From Nymphaea colorata (taxonomy: Eukaryota > Streptophyta > Magnoliopsida > Nymphaeales > Nymphaeaceae), in contig NW_022204614.1 in NCBI RefSeq assembly GCF_008831285.2, positions 1 through 30,546 of the forward strand: a stretch of DNA of 30,546 nt, given 5' to 3'. Below are positions 1 through 10,635 of this stretch, in pieces. The translations under genes and the position numbers were made by a program. The notes beneath the pieces are model-generated. The model was not told where the DNA came from, made no database searches, and saw only the letters and a program-made list of their open reading frames with translations. How positions within the stretch are numbered: position 1 is the stretch's first letter; the number at the start of each line of letters is the position of its first letter.

Positions 1-50
1 ACCCCAACCCCAACCCCAACCCCAACCCCCCAACCCCAACCCCAACCCCA
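1..50. repeat. Left telomere, C4A2 repeats
   Basis: The window opens with about eight CCCCAA units, the complement of the GGGGTT telomere known from Tetrahymena and Paramecium. One unit near 26-31 carries six C instead of four. Unique AT-rich sequence follows at once. With the matching right end this marks a finished chromosome end. Confidence 0.97.
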
Positions 51-239
51 TACTGATGATTAATTTATTTTAATATACTGATGTAGAATTTATTATCTGG
101 TTATTGGTATATGATGGGGTGGTGTCTAGATGGGATAGAGTAGAACTTGGTGTGGGAAGATATCCTATATTTAAATTAAGATCGTTCATAAATGCGATTC
201 AAAAGCAATATCAACAATAATTTTTATTCTTAAGACCCC
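51..239. other. Left subtelomeric leader
   Basis: About 190 bases of AT-rich DNA separate the telomere from the first start codon. The string ATACTGATG occurs twice, near 51 and 77. No open frame with a conserved product is visible. The stretch must hold the promoter of the pyrophosphatase gene if that gene is expressed, but no defined element can be named. Confidence 0.6.
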
Positions 240-2535
240 ATGTTCAAAATCCACGAGAGAATGGACCACTTCCAAAGCGGCTCCTCAAGCGGAGGCTGCA
301 ACTCACCCATGAGCTACCCCCTCTAGGTGATCGTTATCGTGGTCTGCTGCCTGCTCGGCATCGTCTGGGCCATCTACAACATCTTCCAGGTGGAGAAGAT
401 CAAGGTGCGCGGCGGGTACACCGGCGACTCCAACATAAAACCCCTCACCTCGCACCAGGAGGAACTCCTCCTCGAACTTGGAGACAAGATTTCCGAGGTA
501 AACGATCACTGATTTAGGGCGCCAAGGAGTTTCTCAAGGCTGAGTACGCCATCTGCTTCATCTTCATCGCCGTGATGTTCATCATCATCACCTTCCTTAC
601 CGAAGAGGGCATCTGGACCGCCATCGCCTTCCTCATCGGCGCAGTCGTCTCCGTCATCTGCGGCATCATCGGCATGGTCATCGCCACCAGGACCAACTAC
701 CGCGTCACCTTCTGCGCCTACAACTCCCTCTCCAGCGCCTTCAGGACCGCCTACAGGGCCGGCTGCGTCATGGGATTCGCACTCGTCTCCCTCGGACTCC
801 TATCCTCACCGTCCTCATCGTCCTCTACAAGCGGTTCAGAGGACTCAACGACGGAGATAGCAATAACGAGTATTTCAACGGACTTTTCGAGTCGATCGCC
901 GGCTACGGTCTGGGAGGCTCATTCGTTGCCCTCTTCGGAAGAGTGGGAGGAGGTATTTACACCAAGGCTGCCGATGTGGGAGCCGATCTGGTCGGAAAGG
1001 TCGAGCAGGACCTGCCCGAGGACAGCCCTAAAAACCCCGCCACCATTGCCGACAACGTGGGAGACAACGTCGGTGACGTCGCCGGCATGTCTGCCGACCT
1101 CTTCGGATCGTTCGCCGAGTCCACCTGCGCTGCCTTGGTCATCTCCTCAGACACCCTGGTGGGAAGCGGATCATGCAACTTCTTCATCAGCAACCTGATG
1201 TACCCTCTCCTGCTGATCGCTTTCGGTATCGTCATCTGCATCTTCGTCAGTCTCCTCGCCACTGACATCCTGACCGTCAGCACAAACGACAAAATTGAAT
1301 CAACCCTTAAGATCACCCTCATCGTTTCCACCGTCCTCCTCATCGGCATTGCCTACCTGGCAGCCGTCCTGCCTACCCTGGACAGTTCGAGCTCAGATTG
1401 CTCGGAAAGACCATCAAGGACGCACTCCTCTCTATCCCTTCCTCTGCACTCTCTTCGGCCTCGTCTCCGGATTGGTCATCGCTGCATTCACCGAGTACAT
1501 CACTTCCCACGCCTACCAGCCTGTCCGTGAACTTGCTGAGAGCTGCCGATCAGGCGCCGCCTCCAACGTCACCCTCGGACTCGCCCTCGGATACTTCTCA
1601 ACTGTCGTGCCAGCTATCTTCATCGCCGTTACTGCCTACTTCTCCAACTACTTCCTCGGATACTACGGAGTCGCCCTCGCCGCCCTCGGCATGCTACCAA
1701 CTTGCCCCTCTCCCTCGCCATTGACGGCTACGGCCCCATCAGTGACAACGCTGGAGGCATTGCCGAAATGTCCGAGCTCGACCCATTCGTCCGCGAAAGG
1801 ACTGATGCTCTCGACGCTGCTGGCAACACCACTGCCGCTATCGGAAAGGGATTCGCCATCGGATCGGCTGCTTGGTCTCTCTCGCCCTCTATGGTGGTTT
1901 CCTCCACAACGCTGGTCTCGAATTCAGCTCCCTCATCTCCATGGCTGAGCCTGAGATCTTCGCAGGTCTTCTCATCGGGCCATGTTGCCTTACATCTTCT
2001 CCGGATTCACCATCAAGTCGTCGGTAAGGCTGCTCAGGCATGGTGACTGAAATCAGACGCCAGATCAGATCAGATCCCGGCATTCTTCGTGGAACTTCCG
2101 AGCCTGACTTCAGAGCTTGCATTTCCATCTCCACCAGGGCTGCTCTCATCGAGATGATTGCTCCTGGCCTTTTGGTAAAGATTAATTTATTTAGGTAATC
2201 CTAACTCCTCTCTTCCTCGGTTTCGTTTTCGGCCCCAAGATCTGCCGGTTTCCTCCCTGGAGCCATTGTCAGTGCCGTCATGATGGCTACTTCCGCTGCC
2301 AATACTGGTGGTGCTTGGGATAACGCAAAGAAATACATTGAGAGCAAGGCTCTGAAGGACGAGCATGGAAACCCATCGGTAAGGGAACCGAGTCCACAAG
2401 GCTGCAGTTGTTGGAGACACTGTGGGCGATCCTCTGAAGGATACTTCAGGCCCCGCTCTGAACATCCTGATGAAACTGATGGCCATTATTTCCCTCGTGT
2501 TTGGCAGCAAGTTCGCAGACATCCACCCTGTTTGA
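240..2535 (+). CDS. Vacuolar-type H+-translocating pyrophosphatase (V-PPase)
   Basis: This membrane enzyme splits pyrophosphate and pumps protons into acidic compartments such as acidocalcisomes and vacuoles. The sequence shows the catalytic loop [20 protein letters not shown] (about 946-1005), then [20 protein letters not shown], the segment [11 protein letters not shown], and near the C terminus [14 protein letters not shown] and [14 protein letters not shown], all hallmark PPase motifs. The motif [10 protein letters not shown] (about 1821-1850) has Ala where K+-independent enzymes have Lys, so this is the K+-dependent type. The product is about 748 residues, the normal family length. Three 20-nt introns fit (498-517, 1366-1385, 2175-2194). 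About ten further frame breaks lie near 801, 1432, 1695, 1871, 1979, 2019, 2039, 2242, 2373 and 2394. Each behaves like one missing base, except 2242 (two missing or one extra). Protein conservation continues across all of them, so sequence errors are more likely than decay. The gene is GC-rich with C-ending codons and holds a single UAR codon (TAG 324-326). Confidence 0.95.
498..517 (+). other. 20-nt GT-AG intron in the V-PPase gene
   Basis: Removal joins GDKISE to [10 protein letters not shown], the expected V-PPase sequence. The unspliced frame runs into TGA inside the intron. Confidence 0.9.
1366..1385 (+). other. 20-nt GT-AG intron in the V-PPase gene
   Basis: Removal joins IAYLAA to [12 protein letters not shown] in frame, which restores the hydrophobic helix and the following loop of the pyrophosphatase. 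Confidence 0.85.
2175..2194 (+). other. 20-nt GT-AG intron in the V-PPase gene
   Basis: Removal joins EMIAPGLL to VILTPLF, a conserved stretch of the family, with no other change needed. Confidence 0.9.
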
Positions 2536-2621
2536 TGATCATGATTACATCAATTATCATTACTCATGGTAATAGAATTTTAGACAATATTTTTTATCAA
2601 AGGACCCAATATTTTATTAAT

Positions 2622-4895
2622 ATGTCCAAGCTAAGAACCCAACCCATCAATAAAGAGAAATCGAAGGGCAAGAATAGCCCATCGCCAGAAAGAGCCAAGA
2701 GGAATAGCGAAACAGATAAGTTCAAAATATCGAGTCTGGAATTGGAGGCTACTTTCTTGACAAAACAGCTCAGCATATAACTTTAGAAAAAAGATCAGTA
2801 CATCCATTAATTGCGAGAGGAAAATCTAAACCTGCAGAGCCAGATTCAAAAATTAAAATCGAATAAAAGCGAAGCCACCATAAAGAAACTAAAGAATATC
2901 CCTCTTCTGAACATATCAGCAAGCAATATTCTCATTGAGGATGACTCTACTTATGCCAAAGATGAAGTGGACGTCATCAAAGAGATCTGCCAAAGAGTCT
3001 AAGGGATAATGGACCAAAGCCTATACAAAGATTTGGCAACAATCACAAAAATAGCAAGATAATTCTAAACTCTACTCAGGAACGACCCGAATAGTGACAA
3101 AAAAGTAGAGAATTCCATCAACTAATTGGAAAAAAGCATCGATAAATTGTCGGAAAAGTTCTTGCAATAATAACTTTCGAAATCTTTGGTCGATTTTAAA
3201 GAGATTCTGAAGAAAGAAAGAGAGTCTCTAAAAGCAGCTCTTGAAGAGATCATTAAGGCAAACATGAAAAGCATCCATGAAGAGCTTGAGAACATAAAAG
3301 CAAGCGAGCTTGAACTTATGAGCAGCTTGCCTGCTTGCATCAAAGAACTCAAGGATGTTTCGAAAAAGAGAGAGGAAGATTATAAGCAGCAAATCGCTTT
3401 CTTGGAGGCAAAGATCATATCGATGGGTGAGGAAAGTAGGCAAATCATCGATTCTCAAAACCTCCTCATCGAGCAGCTCAGGGAAAGCTTAGCAGGCCTT
3501 AAATAAATCTACCACCAATAGATCTAAATCCCGCTTATCAACATACGGTAGACAGTTGAGAGAGAAATCAAACACATCAAATCGTAGTTTTCCAAAATGC
3601 ATGGGAACAGCACTTTAAATCGGATAATCGGGAACCTGATCGACACGTTGAACCGATACACTGAGAGCAAGAACCACACCAACAATACCGAAATGCACGA
3701 TTAAATCAAGAAAATCAACGCAAAGCTAGCCATAGTGAATGAGCAAAGCATAAAGACCATCAGTGAGGTCAGAGGGATCATAAATTCAAGCAGGCAAATC
3801 AGCTTCGATAATGAATTGATAGCGAAATCACGCCAGAGGGAAGAACTAATCAGCATCAAAAAGAAATAAAAAGAAGATGTTGAACTTTAGCTGAAAATAG
3901 CCAAGCAAAAGGAGTATATCGACATGCTCGAGAGATACAATAAAAAACTAGAACAGTCTGTGATGCGCACACAACAATAAAATGGAAAAAGATTGTACTA
4001 GGATTGGAAATAGATATAACAATCGTATCGAACCAGGTAAAAATAGATGCAGATGAAACTTAATGCAATCGAAAACGAGGTAACTACGAGCAAAAGCTAA
4101 ATAATCGAGATTAAAAAGACTGCATTAGCCATTCTGCAAACAGAAAAAGCTCTGACTGCGTTATTTTAATCATTCGAAGCTGAAATAGTCTCCATAAAAT
4201 CTTTTAAAGACTAGCTATTTAACTTCCTAGAAAATTAGCTCAAATTTAGGCATGAAATCAACCAGCAAGTTGACTTATTCAACAAAATATTTGTGTAAGA
4301 GTATAGCAAGCTTTCTTAACTCTAGCTCCTCATCCCACAATCAAAAGGGTAAGAGATTCCGACTGATTTTAGCCAAAGCTATCTGCATGATGCACTCTCT
4401 GCGAGCATAAGTGAGTACAATAAGTTTAGGTAGGATTACGAGTCAATTTTCAAGAACAAAGTGAGCGCGGATATAAGGCTGCATAAATATTGCTCATCCA
4501 TCACAAAGCTGCAAGATGAGTATACAAAGCTGGCAAAAAATAAGACATAAAAGCTAACAATCGAAATCAATTTCCAGCCTCTGAAAAACTATATTAATTC
4601 AGTTATTATAAAAGCTGAAGATTTGGCCAGCAATACGAGGACAACCAAGGATATCTTTGTTAAAGGAATCAGCAACTTGAGAAATTAGCTGCATGTAAAT
4701 GTTGGAGAGTTCCAAAAGATCATGAAATTTGTAAAGCAATCAAAGCTCCACGATACGATCAAGATTGCTCATCAACTGTTTGAAGGGAAAAACCATATCC
4801 TTCATGACATCTCACAAGTTTTATCTTAATTCGCCAAACCGAAAAGCAATAGAGGCAGCCACCTGATCCAAGAATAGCTTTTTGAGGATTACTGA
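2622..4895 (+). CDS. Long coiled-coil protein, function unknown
   Basis: A single unbroken frame of 757 codons runs from ATG 2622 to TGA 4893-4895 when TAA and TAG are read as sense; there is no intron and no frame break. The product is rich in Lys, Glu, Leu, Ile and Asn with heptad-like spacing over most of its length, for example the stretch around 3190-3500 ([20 protein letters not shown]). No signal peptide, membrane segment or enzyme motif is visible. UAR codons are very frequent here, unlike in the preceding gene. A structural part in the cytoskeleton or basal-body system is possible but not shown by the sequence. It lies 86 bases downstream of the pyrophosphatase gene on the same strand. 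Confidence 0.88.
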
Positions 4896-5007
4896 TGCTG
4901 ATTTACTATCTTATGATTATGGCATAAATAGCTATGATATAAATTTGATTTGATTTAAATGGTCATAAACTCGACATCTGTCAATCTATTAACTAGTTTA
5001 TTTACGT

Positions 5008-7413
5008 ATGAAAAAAGTGAGAAGAAGAGTGGTCGAAAGAGAAGCAACCGACGGCGCCTAGGACTCATCCGAGGTTCAGGGCAATCCTTTGCTTGCCTTT
5101 GAAAGCGTCAGGATCGAAAATAATACAGAGACACCCCAGCGAGCATAATAGCATAATCAGCAGAGAGTTGCTGAAAGGATCACATATGGAAAAAGGAGCT
5201 AAATTTTGATTCCTCCCGTTGAAACCCAGCCATAAGCAACCGATATAAGCTCACACTTCCAAGTTAAGATCAAGGATGAAAAGCCTATTTATCCCAATCC
5301 TCAGCCAAAACCAAATGATTAAGCGACAAAGACACAGCCTGCACATCAAGTCGATAATAGCAAGCAACCCTAGGCAAAGAGTGAGGAAGATGAGAAAAAG
5401 AGGAGGATATAGATGCTCAAGCAAAAATATTTGAAAAAAACTCCAGAGGTCAAAATTTAAATGCCTAAAACTGTAGAGGTTTCAAAGGAAACAATCGTTG
5501 AAAAACCCAAGACTGTTGCTCCACCAATCCAAGAGCCAAAAGCTGAAGTCAAAATCGAAGCAAAAGTCAATATCCCTGTGAAACAATAGCAAAAACCTAT
5601 TAAAATAACTCCACCACCTCCGCCCCCTCCAGTTATTGTTTAGAATCGCCAAGATTAGCCATAAACTGTATAGCAAGTTACTTTTGAGCCAGCTATTGTA
5701 AAGAGTAAATAAGTGAAATAAGTGAAATAATAAATTCCAAATGTTCCACCCGTCCTCTAAAAACCGGAGGATAAAAAACCATTCAAGGTGCCTCCTCCAC
5801 CTCCATCCCACGCCAAAGGTAGCCATCAAAGGACCAAGCTACCTCCACCACCCATTGCAAAGGCTCATGAACATCACCAAGAATAAGCACCAGCCCAGGA
5901 TCCATCAGTTTAAGAAAAAGTATAAACTTCTGAGCCATTATCTGCAAATCCTACCAAATAAGCTGAGCCTGTAAAAGCAACATTCGTTCCTCCTCCACCT
6001 CCTTCATCCACGAAAACATCAAAACCTGCTCCTAAATCTCCACTTGTTCAAGAGATATTATCAAAAAAGCAGAGAAGAGATGAGTAAAAACAGAAACAAT
6101 AAGAATAAGCAACCAAATAAACCATATATGAAAGGCCTGCTGCATCTTAAATCAAGCCTCCTGTGCAATCAGAACCATAATAAGTTAGAAATGTGCCCAC
6201 CCGAGAAGCCAAAATTTAAAGACCATAGCCAAAAACAAAATAATAACCTTCAAACGCAAATGCATTCACTATTGCAGAGTCGATTGACCGTTGGATCAAC
6301 ATGCCGTCATCCTTGCTATCTAAATTCATACCCAACATAGATGGCATTCTGCATTCAGCTTTCGATAAAACTGACAAGGACTTTGCTTTTTATTCCAAAA
6401 ATCCAGGCTTTAACTCTTCAATCAATGGCTTTATCAACTAATTTGTCCTAAAGAACAAAAGCGGTTTGAGTGAAGGACAACGAAGCGCCCTTTATGCACT
6501 AAGCCTTGAGTATTTTAATAGCAGCTCAACGAAATTGTCAGCAGAGCTGGTATTGATTCTCACAAAGCTCGGCCATCAATATCTTGAAATGCATGCTTCG
6601 CATCTAGCTCACAATCTTGAGTAAAACTCTTCCATTGTTCTTTCAAACAAATCATACTTTACCTTCGAGGAGCTTTCAACCTTTAGTTCCTTCATCATCG
6701 ACCAAAAATAATTGAGCTAATCGTAAATATTGTATCTGCTGCTAATATATCCTTCTGATAAGCTGATAAATATCATAAATTCTAAAAGCATCAATAACAT
6801 CCAATTCATCACAGCGCTTCTTTCATGCCTGCAGATCATCAGAAAATAATTTCCAACCTTGATAGGAATTTACCTTAAGCTGATCAGTTCCCTTATTGAA
6901 AACATCCCAGATGACCAAAATCTAATCGAGGTTGTCCTGAAGCACGTCAATGAACTGCAGACAAATGAAAAAAGCTATCAATTGCATAAGCAAATCAAAC
7001 TTAAACTTATCAGCATGCTCTCCAGCAGCCAAAACAATCAGAAGCAGGAAGTAAGGGCGAATGCATCGTCAGAAACAAGCAAAGATAGCGGAGATGGAGG
7101 CCTCTTAGGATACTGGAGCAAAGCTGTTGATAAGATCAAGACAGCCACCACCCAGTTTGCAGACACCAAAGTCGTTGAAAAGCCGAAGCCAGTCGAGCAA
7201 GAAGAAGAAAAGGAAGATGATATCGTCTATGATCCAGTCCTAAAGCGTTATCTCATCAACGGAAAAGTTCCATAAGACGACAGCTCTCGCCCCGCAGATC
7301 CAACATCCTCCAAGCTGCCTCCACCGCCTCCTCCCCCAAAAAGCAGCAATAAGCCCACTCCTCCTCCGCTTCCCGGGAAGAAAAGTCGAGTAATTAGCAG
7401 TCGCTATGCTTGA
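5008..7413 (+). CDS. Sec16-like COPII scaffold protein (putative)
   Basis: One clean frame of 801 codons, ATG 5008 to TGA 7411-7413. Residues 1-430 are disordered and rich in Pro, Glu and Lys, with three PPPPP blocks. Residues about 440-690 form a compact hydrophobic helical region (for example SALYALSLEYFNSSSTKLSA) in the place of the ancestral coatomer element. The tail reads GLLGYWSKAV, then DDIVYDPVLKRYLINGKVP, a PPPPPPP run, PPPLPG and a terminal SSRYA. This order, a short aromatic motif with Y/W-D-P, a polyproline run and a C-terminal Arg/Tyr patch, resembles the C terminus of Sec16, which organises ER exit sites. The assignment rests on that tail and the domain order; the helical part is too diverged to judge by eye. 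Another proline-rich trafficking scaffold is the main alternative. About 60 codons are TAA or TAG. Confidence 0.55.
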
Positions 7414-7484
7414 ATCTTACCTAAAATATTATAATCACCATATCATATTAATTAATTTCTATTTTTAGAAGCAGAGTACCCATC

Positions 7485-9244
7485 ATGGCTTTCGTCTACT
7501 GCAACGACAGGTGGAAAAATAACAAGGAAAACAACTTTCCTGGGCCTTGCTAATACGGAGGAGACCAGTAAAGTAGCTATGAGGTGGCTCACAATGCCGC
7601 CAGCAGGTTGCTTAAATCTATGAAAAAAGGCAGAGAATAGAGAAAAATGGTCTAGAAGAGTAGCCAGAAGGCATTCAAAGAGTCGGTAAACCAAAAGATC
7701 ATAGAAGTTGAGGGAGATGATAAAAATAGCCAGATGAAATCCAATGCAAAAAAAGGGAAACTGTATAGAAATCATAGTGTGGAGATGAAAAAAACCCAAC
7801 AGAAATTCATATAAGAGCAAACAGAACTCAAGATAATGATCAAGAATGCTTTTCATAACCAAACCAATGTCGGAACTAGAAACAAATGGGGGAACATGAG
7901 GATCAAGGAAATGCTGAATGAACATCGGGAAAACGAATTAAAGAAGAATTCGATGAAGACTTACAACAAACAAAACAAAACCGTCCTTATCCAAGACAAC
8001 AGATAGAAACTTAAAGAGTAACTTAAGGAACTACAAACTATCTTTACCACACAACGCAAGGGTGGCAATACCTTACAGCACATCAATAGGTAAATTTCAT
8101 TATATTTAGACGCAAATCCCCAGCTAATAGATTTTTGGCTCACAACCTGTCATAAAACCAACTTAGATACTCCGAGCCTTCGAAAGAAGAATTGCAAGTT
8201 CAGCCAAGTGCAGTTTACATTTCGGATAAATATTCATGCGATCCTTATATATACCTCAAGCATGATAATTCCATAGCACCGATCACACCAACTTGCAGCA
8301 TCGGAACATCCAAGCTAGCAATCAAAGAAAAATCAATCCCAACTGGCCTTTAAGATGATTCATTTGATGAGGATTCAATGGAATACATCAGTGATGCCAC
8401 TCCAGGCCCTGGCTCTTACAACATACAGACAGAAGCTAGCAAGGTAAGCACCAGAATGGAAAAGTTTGGAGTCACCATGTAAAGATTTAAACCAGAGAAA
8501 ACCCCCTTAACCCATGCTCTTACCGTTCCTATCATTCCTTAATACAAAGTAAGCACAAATGCAAGGCAATAAGATGTGGGATTCGGTCGTTCTACTAAAG
8601 AAGAAAAAGCAAAGCCGAGCATTGCTCACAATGGAGTTTTTTACGAAGACCATACCTCTCTTGAATATAAAAGCTTTAAGACTTTGTGCAAACAAAGAAA
8701 GGAAAACCTTTGTTTCGATAGTGGAAAAGAAAGATTTCCTTAAAAAGACTAGAAAAAACTTTTACTTTAAAGCGAAGATGAGTCTGAATCAGATGAATCG
8801 TAGTAGGTTTAATAGATATACGAGAAACCCACTAACGTTTTTCTCTCAAAAGTAAGCCGATAGCTTGAGTATAAGACTAATTCCACTGAAAATGTTGACT
8901 TTTCGGGTCAAAATTATAACTGCATTGCCAACAAACTGAAAAAGCAAAAATAATACCTTGAAGACTACGATCTGAATCCAGTCCCTTTCCTCACGAACTC
9001 AAAGCGTTTCATGTATAAGTAGGTGAAACCATAAGAAAAGAAAGAACAACTTCTCGGCATCAAGATTGAGTAGCTAAAGAAGAAAAAAGTAACAAAGAAA
9101 AAAGCGTAAGAAAAAGGATTTACTTTTTCAAAGGGGATTAAACAAGATCTGAATGGAACAAATACAGAGGAAATACCGTCGCCAGTCCATTACGAGAAGT
9201 CTCCAGCTTGGATAAAGCCATCATACAACATCCGCTTTAATTGA
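7485..9244 (+). CDS. PG-rich (SHIPPO/STPG-type) motif protein, probably axonemal
   Basis: Two exons joined across a 20-nt intron (8090-8109) give 579 codons, ending at TGA 9242-9244. The N-terminal third is basic. Residues about 300-340 read ATPGPGSYNIQ followed by EKFGVTMERFKPEKT, which matches the sperm-tail PG-rich repeat (PGPGxY followed by a K-F-G...R-F element). A second, weaker copy sits at the end: SPVHYEKSPAWIKPSYNIRF. Proteins with these repeats are microtubule inner or associated proteins of cilia. A highly acidic stretch (DESESDESEE) appears near 8783-8805 when UAR is read as Glu. The stop lies only 32 bases from the stop of the converging AcpS gene. Confidence 0.65.
8090..8109 (+). 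other. 20-nt GT-AG intron in the PG-rich protein gene
   Basis: Without removal the frame soon loses the PGPGSY motif. With removal one open frame runs from 7485 to 9244, an exact multiple of three. Confidence 0.85.
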
Positions 9245-9276
9245 TGATATTCTGTAATTATGAAATAGTATTGCAA

Positions 9277-9689
9277 TCATAAGGGGGTCATCGCCATGGC
9301 GTAAGCAACAGCAAAGTCGTCTTAATGAGCCATCGATATGTGGATTTACGATACCTTTAATTACTTTAACAGCTATGTGTTTGTTTCTCCCTCAAGAACG
9401 ATAAAAGGCTTTCCTAAATGATCAAATATCTACCGTTTACGTCCTTAGTGATGTTAGTCTAGGCAAAGACCAACTAACGGCGACCAATAGCCTTCACAGT
9501 TGCCTATTTGGCAGCCCATCGCGAGGCTAAAAATTGAGCCTGATATTCCTCGTTGGTGATCTCCTTGAAATGCTCCAGCTAGCGCGGATGCAGCACTTTA
9601 GTAAGGAATCGCAACTTGTAGCTTTTCTATAAAATCTTTTCCATTCGGCATATCTTGACCAAGTCCACACCGATCCCTAACACTCTCAT
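9277..9689 (-). CDS. Holo-ACP synthase (AcpS-type 4'-phosphopantetheinyl transferase)
   Basis: The enzyme moves the phosphopantetheine arm of CoA onto acyl carrier protein for fatty-acid synthesis. After removal of one 20-nt intron (9414-9433) the product is 130 residues, the usual AcpS length. It shows the N-terminal LGIGVDLVKI with the metal-binding Asp, then FLASRWAAKEATVKAIG with the second metal-binding Glu, NGKPFIVLEG after the splice, and HISMAHEDDFAVAYA at the C terminus. The catalytic Glu in AAKEA is encoded by TAG (9504-9506 on the plus strand), another conserved Glu by TAG (9579-9581), and the acidic residue after the HISMAH histidine by TAA (9322-9324). There is no clear targeting peptide, so the compartment is open. 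It is convergent with the upstream gene and followed on the same strand by the 9792-10466 gene. Confidence 0.9.
9414..9433 (-). other. 20-nt GT-AG intron in the AcpS gene
   Basis: Splicing restores the family motif NGKPFIVLEG and the following beta-strand and keeps the final HISMAH motif in frame. Without it the conserved C terminus is in another frame. Confidence 0.93.
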
Positions 9690-9791
9690 CTTATGTATAA
9701 TTATGGTGATTATAAAACATTATTTTCTTATTTAAACAATAATTTTCCAGGGAAGCTTATAGTGGAAGTGAGTAACAATAACCAATGAATA

Positions 9792-10466
9792 TCAGCAGTG
9801 AGGTTTGCCAATATTGAGGAAAAACTCAGGCTCTATAAACTCTTCCTTTTTGACTTTAGGTTCTTCCACTTTTGCGCTTCCTTGGGATCTCACGAAGTTC
9901 CTCACAACGCCCATTCCTGCGTTTTTATTTGCTTAAAAGTCGAAGTTCATTGCCTTTGCCATTTTGATTTGCCTTTCATAGTCATCGAGAGTCTTTTTCG
10001 GGAGGCCCACCTTTTCAGCTGCCTGCTGCAAAGTGTAGTAGATGCCACTTTCCTGCGGACTATTATAAATCGTCTTCCATGTATCGAGGTAATTTTTGAC
10101 CTCTCCAATAGTCCTCTCTTTCGATTTGCGCGGGACCACACCCTAGCCTGCCACAACGGTTTGCGCTTTGCCTTAACTTTATTTTCTAAACTTGAAATAG
10201 AGCCTATCTCTTTTTCTTCGATCGAACTAGACAAGGACTTCCTCTTTAAACGGATAGTTGCCGAGGAATTGGCAAACTTCCGTGATTGGATTCATGTAGA
10301 ATATTTGGCAGTTTGCGAGATATTCCCCTATATGACGGCATGCGTACTCAGCCAGCTGGTGTTATTAATCGTTTGGGTGAGGTTGACGAGACAGTGACCC
10401 AAAAGGACCAACTATAATTTGATCAGTTTGCTCTCGCCTGTCATTTGGTTCTAAAAAACTGCACAT
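9792..10466 (-). CDS. Helix-turn-helix-like protein of unknown function
   Basis: An unbroken frame of 224 codons, ATG at 10464-10466 to TGA at 9792-9794. The middle carries EVKNYLDTWKTIYNS, then YTLQQAAEKVGLPKKTLDDY, then MNFDFEANKNAGMGVVRNFV. The second segment has the spacing of a helix-turn-helix (A-A-x-x-V-G-L-x-x-x-T-L), as in DNA-binding proteins. I recall similar modules in uncharacterised ciliate proteins, but I cannot confirm a family. The N-terminal 100 residues (EYACRHIGEYLANCQIFYM and on) are not recognised. The start could lie further upstream, since the frame stays open for some codons before this ATG. Confidence 0.72.
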
Positions 10467-10635
10467 TTGTCCATTTTCCCTATTGATTCTATTCTTTCAT
10501 TCATGTGATAATAATATATCTATCCCAACCATCACCGCCACCTAAAACTCATACACATTATTATCCAAACAATCCAATTAGAAATGGCAGATTTTTAGAG
10601 CTTGCGGAATGTGATATAATTATTTATTTAACTTG
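10467..10635. promoter_or_regulatory. Divergent intergenic region
   Basis: This 169-base AT-rich spacer separates two genes that point away from each other, so it should hold both promoters. No individual element can be identified by eye. Confidence 0.4.

Noticed and set aside
957-1349. Minus-strand open frame opposite the V-PPase
   Set aside because: It mirrors the GC-rich coding strand and has no protein character of its own.
1690-2040. Further 20-nt introns at the remaining V-PPase breaks
   Set aside because: No GT-AG pair with suitable spacing exists there, and removal would delete conserved residues.
240-2535. V-PPase as a pseudogene
   Set aside because: Despite about ten frame breaks all catalytic and membrane motifs are intact and no inactivating substitution is seen; decayed genes also collect substitutions and insertions.
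240-2535. Euplotes-type programmed frameshifting
   Set aside because: Euplotes shifts occur at in-frame stop codons with an AAA-TAA/TAG context; these breaks have no such context, and the telomere type and code do not fit Euplotes.
2811-3002. Separate short ORFs inside the long coiled-coil and proline-rich genes
   Set aside because: They are pieces of single long frames cut at TAA/TAG, which are sense codons here.
10296-10474. Alternative frame starting MDKCAVF upstream of the helix-turn-helix gene
   Set aside because: It stops at TGA, while another frame gives one continuous 224-codon protein through the same DNA.
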